In this document: positions 1-6,243 of the stretch, piece by piece
How positions within the stretch are numbered: the stretch's first letter is position 1
Layout of the letters: each line of letters starts with the position of its first letter
Source: Thermoleophilia bacterium
GTDB lineage: Bacteria > Actinomycetota > Thermoleophilia > Gaiellales > Gaiellaceae
Direction of reading: 5' to 3'
Length of the DNA stretch: 10,544 nucleotides
Assembly: GCA_016844515.1 (NCBI GenBank)
Contig: JAERMP010000049.1
Span: 1 to 10,544, forward strand
Notes under the pieces: model-generated
What the model was told of the DNA's origin: nothing
The model's database searches: none
The model's input: only the letters and a program-made list of their open reading frames with translations
Translations under genes and position numbers: made by a program

Positions 1-6
1 CAGACG

Positions 7-30
7 GGGGCAACACACGGGGCAACACGA
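7..30. repeat. 12-bp tandem direct repeat (two copies)
   Basis: GGGGCAACACAC at 7-18 is followed directly by GGGGCAACACGA at 19-30; the first ten bases of each copy are identical. The second copy runs into a 5-1-5 palindrome (ACACG-A-CGTGT, 25-35). The repeat lies at the edge of the window, so further copies may exist to the left. No function can be assigned. Confidence 0.4.
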
Positions 31-35
31 CGTGT

Positions 36-236
36 CGGTGCGGCCCACTCACGAGAGCTGCGCAGGCGCTGGAAACTCGACTGCTACCGCAAGGGTGGGG
101 GGTGCCTTCAGCGGCGCAGCGGGCGACACCCCAGATCGGGCCCCGCGACGCGGATGTTGGCCGATGCCTTGTAGCTCGGCGGGGATTGCTGTACAAACGC
201 ATGAGAACACCTGAGGCAGCACCGAGGGGGTGCGGT
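36..236. other. Intergenic stretch with no recognised feature
   Basis: This stretch lies between the edge repeat and the secreted-protein gene. An open frame upstream of the chosen start of that gene continues back to an ATG at 102, but the N-terminal residues it adds (102-200) are arginine-rich and come before what looks like a clean signal peptide, so I do not treat it as coding. I see no tRNA, no convincing terminator and no riboswitch fold I can name. Confidence 0.4.
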
Positions 237-659
237 TTGGACTCAATACGGTTGTTCGGGGCACGCGCGCGGCGAACGTTCGTCGCGTCGCTCTTGCTGC
301 TGCTCGCCCTGTCCTTCATCGCACTGCCTGCGGGGGCAAGCCCACCGCCGCCCACAGCCACAACGACCTTTACAGACAATGGAACCTGCAGCGTCACAGT
401 GACCTACACCTGGAGTGGCTTTAAGGGCCAGAACCTCACCGCTTTATACGCTGTGGAGTACGTAGGCGGAAGCTACGTTGTCGGGATCCTATTCTGGGAT
501 TCCGGCGTTACGGGGACGGGAACGTCGACGCACACGTTCTCTCTTACCGGTTATGGCACACACACCTACTATGGCCGTGGACGCTTGCTCAACTCGAAAG
601 GCGTGCTGGTCAAAGGCTCCGACGCGGCGTCGAGTACAAGCGCAACCCTGACCTGTTAG
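237..659 (+). CDS. Small secreted protein of unknown function, two-cysteine beta-rich domain
   Basis: I do not recognise this 140-residue protein. The chosen start is TTG at 237 because GAGGGGG (224-230) sits six bases upstream, and from there the product begins as a textbook signal peptide: a short arginine-containing n-region (RLFGARARR), a leucine-rich core (SLLLLLALSFIAL) and an AGA cleavage motif before SPPPP. An in-frame ATG at 201 would add 12 residues; another at 102 is less likely. The mature part is rich in Thr, Ser, Tyr and Gly in alternating patterns, suggesting a small beta-sandwich. It has just two cysteines, one near the start (NGTCSVTV) and one as the very last residue, which could form a disulfide tying the chain ends. 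Base composition is less G/C-rich than the neighbours, and the next frame is decayed, so horizontal acquisition is plausible. Secretion is well supported; function is unknown. Confidence 0.6.
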   Translation: MDSIRLFGARARRTFVASLLLLLALSFIALPAGASPPPPTATTTFTDNGTCSVTVTYTWSGFKGQNLTALYAVEYVGGSYVVGILFWDSGVTGTGTSTHTFSLTGYGTHTYYGRGRLLNSKGVLVKGSDAASSTSATLTC

Positions 660-693
660 CCCCGAACAGCCGCCCGTCCGTGGTGGCTAACGT

Positions 694-858
694 TCGACAG
701 GAGACGAGTCTCTCACCGCACTGGTTGAACGGATCGCGTCAGTAGTGGTCGAACAGCTGCCGACGCCGGAGCCGCCATCGCTCTACATGACGACAGCCGA
801 GCGCGATGCGTTCGTGATTGCGAATCGCCGGGCCTGTCGCACTCATCGCACGGAATAG
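694..858 (+). pseudogene. Decayed excisionase/HTH-type gene fragment (tentative)
   Basis: Reading from 694 to the TAG at 856-858 gives a 54-residue frame. It contains an amphipathic stretch ESLTALVERIASVVVEQLP, then PEPPSLYMTTAERDAF, then a basic tail. This order (hydrophobic helix ending in a proline-rich linker, then a Leu/Trp-x-Thr-x-x-Glu motif) resembles the N-terminal half of the small excisionase-like MerR/HTH proteins common next to integrases in actinobacteria. There is no start codon at the beginning (an in-frame TAA lies at 688-690), and the region where the DNA-recognition helix should follow does not match, so I read it as a truncated, frameshifted remnant. The assignment is by eye and weak. 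Confidence 0.25.
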
Positions 859-889
859 TGTGCTCCACCGCTCAAAGATCGGCTCAAAG

Positions 890-1954
890 TCAGGGCTTTC
901 CGCCATACCTCCTCGCACGCCGCGTCTCCCGCGCACGCGCTTTCCAGCGCCGCTTGAGCTCGCGCCGAACGCGCGTGCTGCTACGCGCCTCGATCGCCCG
1001 CAGTTCCCGCTGAAGCTTGCCGTAGTTGGCCCACCGCCCCTGATCGAGATCGCCCGTCTCGAGAGCTTCGCGAACCGCGCAGTCCGGCTCGCTCGAGTGG
1101 GCGCAGTCGTTGAAGCGGCACTGAGCAGCCAACTCGGCGATGTCCGAGAAGGCGCTGTCGATGTCTCCTTCCCAGATCTGGAGCTCCCGCAGCCCCGGTG
1201 TGTCGATGAGGATCGACCCGTCGCTCAGGACGAGGAGTTGTCGATGACGAGTCGTGTGACGTCCACGGCCATCGTTTCGCAGATCGCCGGTCGGCATCAG
1301 CATGCGACCGGCGAGCCTGTTGACGAGCGTCGACTTGCCCGTGCCCGACGATCCGAGCAGGACGAACGTATGCGCGGGCCGCAGCAGCGCGCGAACCTCT
1401 TCGATCCCCTCCCCCGTGACGTTGCTTACCGCGAGCACAGGGACTCCAACCGCCACGTCCTCTGCTTCGGCGAGCTTCTCGAGGTCGTCGCAGAGATCGA
1501 GCTTGGTCAGGACGATGACCGGATCGCCGCCACTGTCCCAGGCAGCTGTCAGGTACCGCTCGAGGCGCCGCGGATTGAAGTCCTGATCGAGCCCGGAGAC
1601 GAGGAAGACCATGTCGACGTTGGCCGCGAGGATGTGCTCCTCGGCCTTGAGCCAGGGCGTCTTGCGCGACACCTTGGTTCGCCGGGGAAGAAGCGCTTCG
1701 ATGGCAACGTGGTCGCCGGGCGCGTCGCACACGGCAACCCAGTCACCGACCGCGGGCATACCGCCCACGATCTCGTCGTCTCTGAGGCGTCCGCGAGCAT
1801 GCCCCAGTCGATCGCCGCGCTCGCCGCGGACGTAATAGCCGCCACGGTGCTCTGCGACGACGCGGGCGGGCTCGAAGCCCCGCTCGGAATAGGTTGTGAA
1901 GGCCGCCTCGAGCTCGTCGGTCCAGCCGAGGGCGGCCAGGGTTCCATCGGACAA
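890..1954 (-). CDS. rsgA: Ribosome small-subunit-dependent GTPase RsgA
   Basis: RsgA is a cytoplasmic, circularly permuted GTPase that binds the 30S subunit and helps late 16S rRNA maturation. The 354-residue product shows an N-terminal OB-fold region (about 30-95), then G motifs in permuted order: G4 TKLD at 150-153, G1/P-loop GSSGTGKS at 201-208, G2 GRHTT at 231-235, G3 DTPG at 251-254. The C-terminal zinc knuckle has Cys279, Cys284, His286 and Cys292 (in CRFNDCAHSSEPDC), followed by a basic tail. The start is TTG at 1954: AGGAG lies seven bases upstream and an in-frame TGA at 1969-1967 rules out a longer protein. A 16-codon frame with a much better ribosome site lies 61 bases upstream on the same presumed transcript. 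Length and motifs are normal for the family and nothing is missing. Confidence 0.96.
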   Translation of the reverse strand: MSDGTLAALGWTDELEAAFTTYSERGFEPARVVAEHRGGYYVRGERGDRLGHARGRLRDDEIVGGMPAVGDWVAVCDAPGDHVAIEALLPRRTKVSRKTPWLKAEEHILAANVDMVFLVSGLDQDFNPRRLERYLTAAWDSGGDPVIVLTKLDLCDDLEKLAEAEDVAVGVPVLAVSNVTGEGIEEVRALLRPAHTFVLLGSSGTGKSTLVNRLAGRMLMPTGDLRNDGRGRHTTRHRQLLVLSDGSILIDTPGLRELQIWEGDIDSAFSDIAELAAQCRFNDCAHSSEPDCAVREALETGDLDQGRWANYGKLQRELRAIEARSSTRVRRELKRRWKARARETRRARRYGGKP

Positions 1955-2015
1955 CGTAAGGCTCCTTCACTCGGATGGATAGACCAGGCCACGGCTCGCG
2001 GCCGCCGAGGAGGTG

Positions 2016-2066
2016 CTAACTCAAGGCGACGCCGAGCCGATGGGAGATGAAGCGCGCGACTTTCAT
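2016..2066 (-). CDS. Short leader ORF (16 codons) upstream of rsgA
   Basis: ATG at 2066 opens MKVARFISHRLGVALS and stops at TAG 2018-2016. AAAGGAG (2079-2073) is placed six bases before this ATG, the strongest ribosome site in the non-coding part of the window, and a sigma70-like promoter lies just upstream (2102-2130, minus). The frame ends 61 bases before the rsgA start. The peptide is basic and amphipathic; its MxxxRFIxxRLGxAL pattern also resembles the first residues of DppB-type permeases, so it could be a gene remnant rather than a regulatory leader or microprotein. A peptide this short cannot be proven from one sequence; the signal placement is the evidence. Confidence 0.45.
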   Translation of the reverse strand: MKVARFISHRLGVALS

Positions 2067-2101
2067 GGTCATCTCCTTTCGCTCGACGACGGAACCTCCG
2101 G

Positions 2102-2130
2102 AGGGTACGGGCCATGCGCCGGCACGTCAA
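2102..2130 (-). promoter_or_regulatory. Sigma70-like promoter for the leader ORF and rsgA
   Basis: Reading the minus strand: -35 TTGACG (2130-2125), 17-base spacer, -10 TACCCT (2107-2102), which keeps the key T, A and final T. The predicted start of transcription is near 2095, giving a leader of about 30 bases before the 16-codon frame. Its -35 box is only four bases from the -35 box of the divergent ABC promoter. Confidence 0.55.
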
Positions 2131-2134
2131 CCGC

Positions 2135-2163
2135 TTGACTTGCGCGAGACAGTCTCGTTTGAT
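2135..2163 (+). promoter_or_regulatory. Sigma70-like promoter of the amino-acid ABC operon, with palindromic spacer
   Basis: -35 TTGACT (2135-2140), 17-base spacer, -10 TTTGAT (2158-2163). The spacer contains the perfect inverted repeat CGAGAC-A-GTCTCG (2145-2157), placed where a bound dimeric repressor would block RNA polymerase. Expected transcription start is about 2170, only a few bases before the GTG at 2176, so the mRNA would be nearly leaderless if that start is used. Confidence 0.55.
2145..2157. promoter_or_regulatory. Candidate operator: 6-1-6 perfect palindrome
   Basis: CGAGAC A GTCTCG is a perfect inverted repeat between the -35 and -10 boxes of the ABC operon promoter. A symmetric site in this position usually means control by a homodimeric repressor. 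It does not match the LexA consensus I know (GAACnnnnGTTC or CGAACnnnnGTTCG). No regulator gene is in the window, so the protein is unknown. Confidence 0.4.
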
Positions 2164-2175
2164 CTCCGGTGAGCA

Positions 2176-2982
2176 GTGAGCGTCGCAACCACACCCGTCC
2201 AGGCGGGCACCATGGTTCGGCTCGAAGAAGTTCGCAAGAGCTTCGGGGACAACCTCGTGCTCGACGGCGTCGACCTCAGCGTCGATCCCGGCGAGGTGCT
2301 GGTCATCATCGGGCCGAGTGGGAGCGGCAAGAGCACGCTCCTTCGTTGCGTCAACCTGCTCGAGCCGATTCAGGCCGGGCGCATCTTCCTCGAGGGCGAG
2401 GAGATCACGCGCAAGGGCGTCAACGTGTCGGCCATACGACAGCGCATCGGGATCGTCTTCCAGCAGTTCAACCTCTTCCCTCAGCTGACGGCGCTCGACA
2501 ACCTCACGCTCGCGGCCCGCCGGATCAGGAAGATCCCGCGGGGAGAGGCAGAGAAACGCGCCCGCGAGCTGCTCGCGAACGTCGGCCTGGCGGAGAAAGC
2601 GGACCAGCACCCACACCAGCTCTCCGGAGGCCAGCAGCAGCGGGTCGCGATCGCGCGGGCTCTGATGATGCAACCGCACGTCATGCTCTTCGACGAGGTC
2701 ACGTCCGCGCTCGACCCCGAGCTCGTCGGCGAGGTACTCGTCGTCATGCGCAACCTGGCCCGTGAGGGCATGACCATGCTCATCGTCACGCACGAGATGC
2801 AGTTCGCAAAGGAGGTCGGCGATCGCGTGGTCTTCATGGACGGTGGGAAGATTGTCGAAGAAGGCCCACCTCGCGACGTGCTCGACAACCCGAAGGAGGA
2901 GCGGACACAGCAGTTTCTCCGTAGGACCCAACTCGCTCACACACTGGAAGAGCTCACCATCGACGAAGGAGGATCCGAATGA
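2176..2982 (+). CDS. glnQ: Polar amino-acid ABC importer, ATP-binding protein (GlnQ/HisP family)
   Basis: This is the cytoplasmic ATPase that powers amino-acid uptake with the two permeases encoded downstream. From GTG 2176 it has 268 residues: Walker [10 protein letters not shown] at 46-54, Q-loop glutamine 96 in FQQFNLFP, signature LSGGQQQR at 149-156, Walker B VMLFDE at 169-174 and switch histidine 206 in VTHEMQFA. The FNLFP Q-loop and the SALDPELV D-loop are typical of the GlnQ/HisP/ArtP subfamily. FDEVTSALD has Val where many relatives have Pro; this does not touch a catalytic residue. The start is uncertain: GTG 2176 lies close behind the promoter with no proper ribosome site, while ATG 2212 ([12 protein letters not shown]) matches where most relatives begin. 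The stop overlaps the next gene's ATG. The transported amino acid cannot be told from the ATPase; the gene symbol marks the family only. Confidence 0.93.
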   Translation: MSVATTPVQAGTMVRLEEVRKSFGDNLVLDGVDLSVDPGEVLVIIGPSGSGKSTLLRCVNLLEPIQAGRIFLEGEEITRKGVNVSAIRQRIGIVFQQFNLFPQLTALDNLTLAARRIRKIPRGEAEKRARELLANVGLAEKADQHPHQLSGGQQQRVAIARALMMQPHVMLFDEVTSALDPELVGEVLVVMRNLAREGMTMLIVTHEMQFAKEVGDRVVFMDGGKIVEEGPPRDVLDNPKEERTQQFLRRTQLAHTLEELTIDEGGSE

Positions 2983-3893
2983 GACGACTCATGATCGTCA
3001 TCGCCGCCACAGCTCTCGCGGGTGCTGTAGTCGCCGCCTGGGGCGGCGTAGCATCTGCCGGCGAAGCAGGCCCCAACGTGGCCTTCGCCGCAGACCAGGC
3101 GAAGCTGCCACCCCTACCGGCCGAGATCAAGGAGAGGAAGCGGTGGAACATCGCCGTCAAGTGCGACTCGCCGCCGTTCGGCTACATCGGCGCGAAGAGC
3201 GGGCACGCCGGCTTCGACGTCGAGATCGCCCGCTGGTTCTCGCGGCTCGCGTTCGGCAAGTCGAACCGCGTCACGTTCACGTGCGTGACCACGCCGGCGC
3301 GCGAGCCTTCGCTCACGACGGGACGCGTCGACATGGTCATCGCGACGTTCACGTACACGGCCGACCGTGACACCCGCATCGACTTCTCGCGGGCGTACTA
3401 CAAGGCAACGGGTCGCCTGCTCGTTTCGAACGACTCGCCGATTCGGTCCCTCTCCGACCTCGCCGGCAAGACCGTCGCAACGACGAGCGGCTCCATCTAC
3501 GACCGCTGGATGAAGAACTGCTTCAAGGACACGAAGGTGCTCGTCACAGACAGCTTCACGAACGCGCTTCTGAGTTTCCGTGACGGGCGTGCGGACACGC
3601 TCATGTGGGACGACACGGTCCTGCTCGGCATCGCGGTGACCGATCGGAGCTACAAGCTCACGAGCGATCTGTTCCTTCCGCTGCCGTACGGCATCGGGAT
3701 CAAGCAGGGGAACACCGCTCTGAAGGCGTGGGTCGACTCGCGGCTCAACCTCATGAGGAAGCGAGACCTCTTCCTCCCAATCCTGAAGAACACCGTTCCG
3801 CCTGCCCAGGTCGCCCCGTTCTCGAAGAACATCCTGCGACCCGACCAGACGTTCGCCTACAACACGGGTGATCCCACGTCGGTGTGCCCGTAG
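2979..3893 (+). CDS. Amino-acid ABC transporter substrate-binding protein (SBP_bac_3)
   Basis: This extracellular receptor captures the amino acid and hands it to the permeases. The 304-residue product starts at ATG 2979, overlapping the ATPase stop as ATGA, with GAAGGAGG a few bases upstream. Residues 1-27 form a Sec signal peptide (MRRL, hydrophobic core, ASA). The mature part follows the type-3 solute-binding layout: first-lobe opening [41 protein letters not shown] containing the arginine that in this family grips the ligand carboxylate, [14 protein letters not shown] entering lobe two, and MWDD near the site that usually binds the ligand amino group. No lipobox cysteine follows the signal peptide, which is unusual for a monoderm, where such receptors are normally lipoproteins. 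The mature chain has four cysteines (first at residue 62), so disulfides are possible. Ligand class is polar amino acid; the exact ligand is unknown. Confidence 0.92.
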   Translation: MRRLMIVIAATALAGAVVAAWGGVASAGEAGPNVAFAADQAKLPPLPAEIKERKRWNIAVKCDSPPFGYIGAKSGHAGFDVEIARWFSRLAFGKSNRVTFTCVTTPAREPSLTTGRVDMVIATFTYTADRDTRIDFSRAYYKATGRLLVSNDSPIRSLSDLAGKTVATTSGSIYDRWMKNCFKDTKVLVTDSFTNALLSFRDGRADTLMWDDTVLLGIAVTDRSYKLTSDLFLPLPYGIGIKQGNTALKAWVDSRLNLMRKRDLFLPILKNTVPPAQVAPFSKNILRPDQTFAYNTGDPTSVCP

Positions 3894-3916
3894 CGGCAAA
3901 GCCGGCAACGAACAAG

Positions 3917-3945
3917 GGAGCGGTTGCGCCTGGCGCGGCCGCTCC
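3917..3945 (+). promoter_or_regulatory. Intra-operon GC-rich hairpin between binding protein and permease
   Basis: GGAGCGG (3917-3923), TT, GCGC, loop CUG, GCGC, GG, CCGCTCC (3939-3945) folds into a 13-bp stem in RNA, with two central U-G wobbles and a three-base loop. It is not followed by a T-run, so it is not a standard intrinsic terminator. Its place, after the binding-protein gene and before the permeases, is where many ABC operons carry an RNA-stabilising or attenuating stem that raises binding-protein expression over the membrane parts. Confidence 0.6.
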
Positions 3946-3957
3946 TGATCTCTCCTC

Positions 3958-4638
3958 ATGACCATCCTGGCTGTCGCCTTCGACTGGTCCTTCATCACCG
4001 AGAACGGGGACGAGCTTCTCGCGGGGCTGCGACGCACGCTCGAGGTGTCCGCAATCGCCATCGCCGGCGCCTTCGTGATCGGGCTGGTTCTGGGAGCCGC
4101 TCGCGCCCATCGCGTCCCGGTCGTCAGCCAGGTCGCCGCTGTGTACGTCGAGATCATTCGCAACACACCGATCCTGGTCCAGATCTTCTTCCTCTTCTTC
4201 GGGCTCCCTCAGATCGGGATCATCCTCGAGCCGTTTACCGTCGCCTGGCTGGCCGTGACGATCTGGGGCGGCGCGTTCAACACGGAGAACTTCCGCGCCG
4301 GCTTCGAGGCCGTCCCCCACCGGTTCCGTGAAGCAGGATTCGCGCTCGGGTTCGGACGCCTCACCACCTTCCTAAACGTCACCCTGCCCATCGGCGGCCG
4401 GATCGCCCTTCCGTCCTCGATCAACACCTACATCAGCGTCGTCAAGAACACGTCGCTCATGTACGTCATCAGCTATCCGGAGCTGACGACGACGGCGCTG
4501 AACATCAACGCGCTGACACTCCAGACAATCGAGACCTTCACGACCCTGGCCGTCACCTACCTCGTGATCGTGTGGACGATGTCCGCCTCGATCCGGGTCG
4601 TCGAGCGGCATCTCGCCCTGCCCGAGGACGCCCGATGA
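3958..4638 (+). CDS. Amino-acid ABC transporter permease 1 (HisM/GlnP family)
   Basis: One of two membrane subunits forming the translocation path. The 226-residue product starts at ATG 3958; an in-frame TGA at 3946-3948 rules out a longer form, and no Shine-Dalgarno sequence is visible (the preceding bases are pyrimidine-rich), so initiation may depend on coupling or on the hairpin upstream. Features: amphipathic N-terminus ending RRTLEVS, hydrophobic segments at about 29-48, 58-84, 92-105 and 196-216, the family motif IRNTPILVQIFFLFFGLP (67-84), and the EAA coupling loop FREAGFALGFG (123-133) that docks on the ATPase. Length is normal. The stop overlaps the next start (ATGA). Confidence 0.92.
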   Translation: MTILAVAFDWSFITENGDELLAGLRRTLEVSAIAIAGAFVIGLVLGAARAHRVPVVSQVAAVYVEIIRNTPILVQIFFLFFGLPQIGIILEPFTVAWLAVTIWGGAFNTENFRAGFEAVPHRFREAGFALGFGRLTTFLNVTLPIGGRIALPSSINTYISVVKNTSLMYVISYPELTTTALNINALTLQTIETFTTLAVTYLVIVWTMSASIRVVERHLALPEDAR

Positions 4639-5321
4639 ATTTCCTTCCGGACTGGGCCGAGCCTGTTCTCCGCTACATGCTCGAAGTGGGGCTGAAGGGC
4701 ACCCTTCAGATCGCCGCGATCTCGCTCGCCGGAAGCCTGCTGATCGGAGTTACGCTCGGCACCCTGCTCACAATCAAGTTCCTGCCGTCGCGAGCGCTGA
4801 TCCGCTTCTACATCGAGGTCTGGCGAGGGCTCCCGATCCTCGTGTCGCTCTTCCTGGTCTTCTTCGTGCTCCCCGTGATCAACCCGCGCCTCGAGTTCGA
4901 CGCGTTGATCTCGGCCTCGATCGCTCTGACCCTCTGGGGTAGCGCGCAGGTCGCCGAAGCGACCCGCGGAGCCGTGCAGTCAATCCCGAAGGAACAGCAC
5001 GAGGCTGCGGCAGCGCTGGGCTTCGGCTGGATCGGGAGGCACTCGTTCGTGATCCTCCCCCAGGCGTTGCGACGGCTTTTGCCTCCGCTCGTCAGCCTGC
5101 TGGTGAACATCATCCAGAACTCGACAATCGCCCAGGTGATCGGCGCACCAGAGCTCCTGGAGTCCGCCGAGCGCCAGGTGGAACGGCTCGCCGCTCCCCC
5201 GCCGATCGGCATCGGTGAGGTGAAGGCCTTCCCGATCTACGCGACCGTGATGGTCATCTTCTTCCTCATCTCGTTCCCGCTGACACGACTCGCGGCCTAC
5301 CTCGAGAAGCGGCTCGCGTAG
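4635..5321 (+). CDS. Amino-acid ABC transporter permease 2 (HisM/GlnP family)
   Basis: The second membrane subunit, expected to pair with the upstream permease. Start ATG 4635 overlaps the previous stop by ATGA, so the 228-residue form is preferred over an in-frame upstream GTG at 4572 inside the neighbouring gene. Motifs: VEVWRG-type segment FYIEVWRGLPILVSLFLVFF (58-77), with WRG in place of the more common RNTP/RGTP, EAA coupling loop EQHEAAAALGFG (120-131), and last helix FPIYATVMVIFFLISFPL (199-216). A proline-rich stretch (LAAPPPIGIGEVKAF, about 185-199) lies between the last two helices. It closes the four-gene importer; no further gene of this function follows. Confidence 0.92.
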   Translation: MNFLPDWAEPVLRYMLEVGLKGTLQIAAISLAGSLLIGVTLGTLLTIKFLPSRALIRFYIEVWRGLPILVSLFLVFFVLPVINPRLEFDALISASIALTLWGSAQVAEATRGAVQSIPKEQHEAAAALGFGWIGRHSFVILPQALRRLLPPLVSLLVNIIQNSTIAQVIGAPELLESAERQVERLAAPPPIGIGEVKAFPIYATVMVIFFLISFPLTRLAAYLEKRLA

Positions 5322-5339
5322 GGAGTGCGCGAGCGTACG

Positions 5340-5345
5340 TAGAGT
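5340..5345 (+). promoter_or_regulatory. -10 hexamer TAGAGT for a possible leaderless thioesterase mRNA
   Basis: TAGAGT lies six bases before the GTG at 5352, which matches the TAnnnT plus 6-7 bases spacing of leaderless actinobacterial genes. No good -35 box is visible and no ribosome site precedes the GTG. Confidence 0.35.
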
Positions 5346-5351
5346 CTCGCC

Positions 5352-5762
5352 GTGTCCCCGGAGAAGCCGGACATCACCGACGTTGTCAACGCGCAGATGC
5401 CGCTCGGCACAACGCTTGGGATCAGGACGTTCGGGGGGCCCGAAGAGGTCGAGTCGATGCTCGCCTGGGCGCCCGAGCTCTGTACCGCAGGGGGCGTCCT
5501 CCACGGTGGTGTGCTCATGGCGCTCGCCGACTCCGCCGGAGCAGTCTGCGCGTTCCTCAACCTCCCGGCGGGAGGTCGCACCGTCACCATCGAGTCGAAG
5601 ACCAACTTCTTCGGAGCGGTCCGCGAGGGCGAGGTGCGCGCTCGCTCGCGACCGTTGCACCGCGGGAGGACGACGATCGTGATCGAAACCGACGTCTACG
5701 ACGCCACCGACCGGCACGTAGCGCGCACCACGCAGACCCAGGCCGTTCTCGGCGCGGACTGA
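5352..5762 (+). CDS. PaaI-type hotdog-fold thioesterase
   Basis: This is a cytoplasmic acyl-CoA thioesterase of the PaaI/hotdog superfamily, 136 residues, the usual length. The hallmark is GGVLHGGVLMALADSAGA (48-65), with the HGG turn at 51-53 and Asp60 on the central helix, followed by the beta-sheet core VTIESKTNFFGAVREGEV and SRPLHRGRTTIVIETDVYD. The start is GTG at 5352, 30 bases after the transporter operon; TAGAGT six bases upstream suggests its own leaderless transcript. Its substrate (aryl- or acyl-CoA) cannot be read from the sequence, and neighbours give no pathway hint. It ends a few bases before the tRNA-His promoter region. Confidence 0.88.
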   Translation: MSPEKPDITDVVNAQMPLGTTLGIRTFGGPEEVESMLAWAPELCTAGGVLHGGVLMALADSAGAVCAFLNLPAGGRTVTIESKTNFFGAVREGEVRARSRPLHRGRTTIVIETDVYDATDRHVARTTQTQAVLGAD

Positions 5763-5779
5763 GCTCCGAGCGCCCGCGC

Positions 5780-5785
5780 TATCCT
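5780..5785 (+). promoter_or_regulatory. Putative -10 box of tRNA-His
   Basis: TATCCT lies ten bases before the first base of tRNA-His (counting the extra G-1). The sequence 17-19 bases further up (around CGGACT) is a poor -35 match. Position is right for a tRNA promoter; evidence is one hexamer. Confidence 0.35.
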
Positions 5786-5795
5786 CTCTCGGCGC

Positions 5796-5869
5796 GGTGG
5801 CGGTAGCTCAGTTGGTAGAGCCCCGGGTTGTGGTCCCGGTGGTCGCGGGTTCGAGTCCCGTCCGCCACC
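5796..5869 (+). tRNA. trnH: tRNA-His (anticodon GTG)
   Basis: Complete cloverleaf. Acceptor GTGGCGG (5797-5803) pairs with CCGCCAC (5862-5868); D stem GCTC (5806-5809) with GAGC (5818-5821); anticodon stem CCGGG/CCCGG around loop TTGTGGT (5828-5834), anticodon GTG; T stem GCGGG/CCCGT around TTCGAGT (one G-T pair). G at 5796 and C at 5869 form the extra G-1:C73 pair that is the identity mark of histidine tRNA and confirms the call. CCA is not encoded. Likely a single-gene unit between the thioesterase and the membrane protein. Confidence 0.97.
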
Positions 5870-5907
5870 CCTGAAGCATCGGGACGACCGCGTAGGCTTC
5901 GCTACTG

Positions 5908-6243
5908 ATGAGCCGCGACGGACTGGCCTCGGCGACGAGATTCCTCGTCCTTGCGCTCAGCATCCTGTACGCGCTCGCCGCGGTGGTCGGGCTCGCGCTC
6001 CTCGACTTCGACACGACGCGCGACATCGTCCTGTGGGCGACGCTCTTGACCGGCGGCGCGGTGCTGATGCTCGTGGGCCAGCTCGCTATCCCAGCGGGAT
6101 GGTTGTCCGCGGCGCTGGTATCCGTCGGTGCCGCACTGGGAGGACTCCCGCTCTTCTGGACACTGCTCGTCCCGATCGCCGTCGCTGCGGTGATCGCGTG
6201 CAGCATCGCGCTCGCGCGACGCCGGACTGCTGCTCCAGCCTAG
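5908..6243 (+). CDS. Small membrane protein of unknown function
   Basis: I do not recognise a family. The 111-residue product is nearly all hydrophobic, with about four membrane segments (roughly 11-31, 39-58, 62-82 and 85-104) and a basic C-terminal tail ARRRTAAPA, which by the positive-inside rule would lie in the cytoplasm. A short acidic stretch LDFDTTRD lies between helices 1 and 2. The ATG start has no ribosome site, but TAGGCT (5893-5898) lies nine bases upstream, as in leaderless genes. The TAG stop overlaps the first bases of the inverted-repeat element that follows, so the natural C-terminus could have been altered by that element. Confidence 0.65.
   Translation: MSRDGLASATRFLVLALSILYALAAVVGLALLDFDTTRDIVLWATLLTGGAVLMLVGQLAIPAGWLSAALVSVGAALGGLPLFWTLLVPIAVAAVIACSIALARRRTAAPA

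Noticed and set aside
36..236. Riboswitch or structured leader before the secreted-protein gene
   Set aside because: GGTG/CACC pairings can be drawn, but no conserved core of a riboswitch class I know is present.
818..2050. 410-codon open frame on the plus strand
   Set aside because: Entirely antisense to rsgA, whose GTPase and zinc motifs are complete; the translation is low-complexity and without motifs.
1549..2940. 463-codon open frame on the minus strand crossing rsgA, the divergent promoter and the ABC ATPase
   Set aside because: It is antisense to the ATPase and out of frame with rsgA, both of which have clear family motifs; long shadow frames are expected at this GC content and the translation has no recognisable domain.
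5873..5900. GAAGC/GCTTC inverted repeat after tRNA-His as a terminator
   Set aside because: Five-base stem with an 18-base loop and no T-run; more likely chance.
5808..6206. Minus-strand frame ending GLEPATTGTTTRGSTN
   Set aside because: Its end is the antisense of tRNA-His and the rest is antisense to the small membrane protein.
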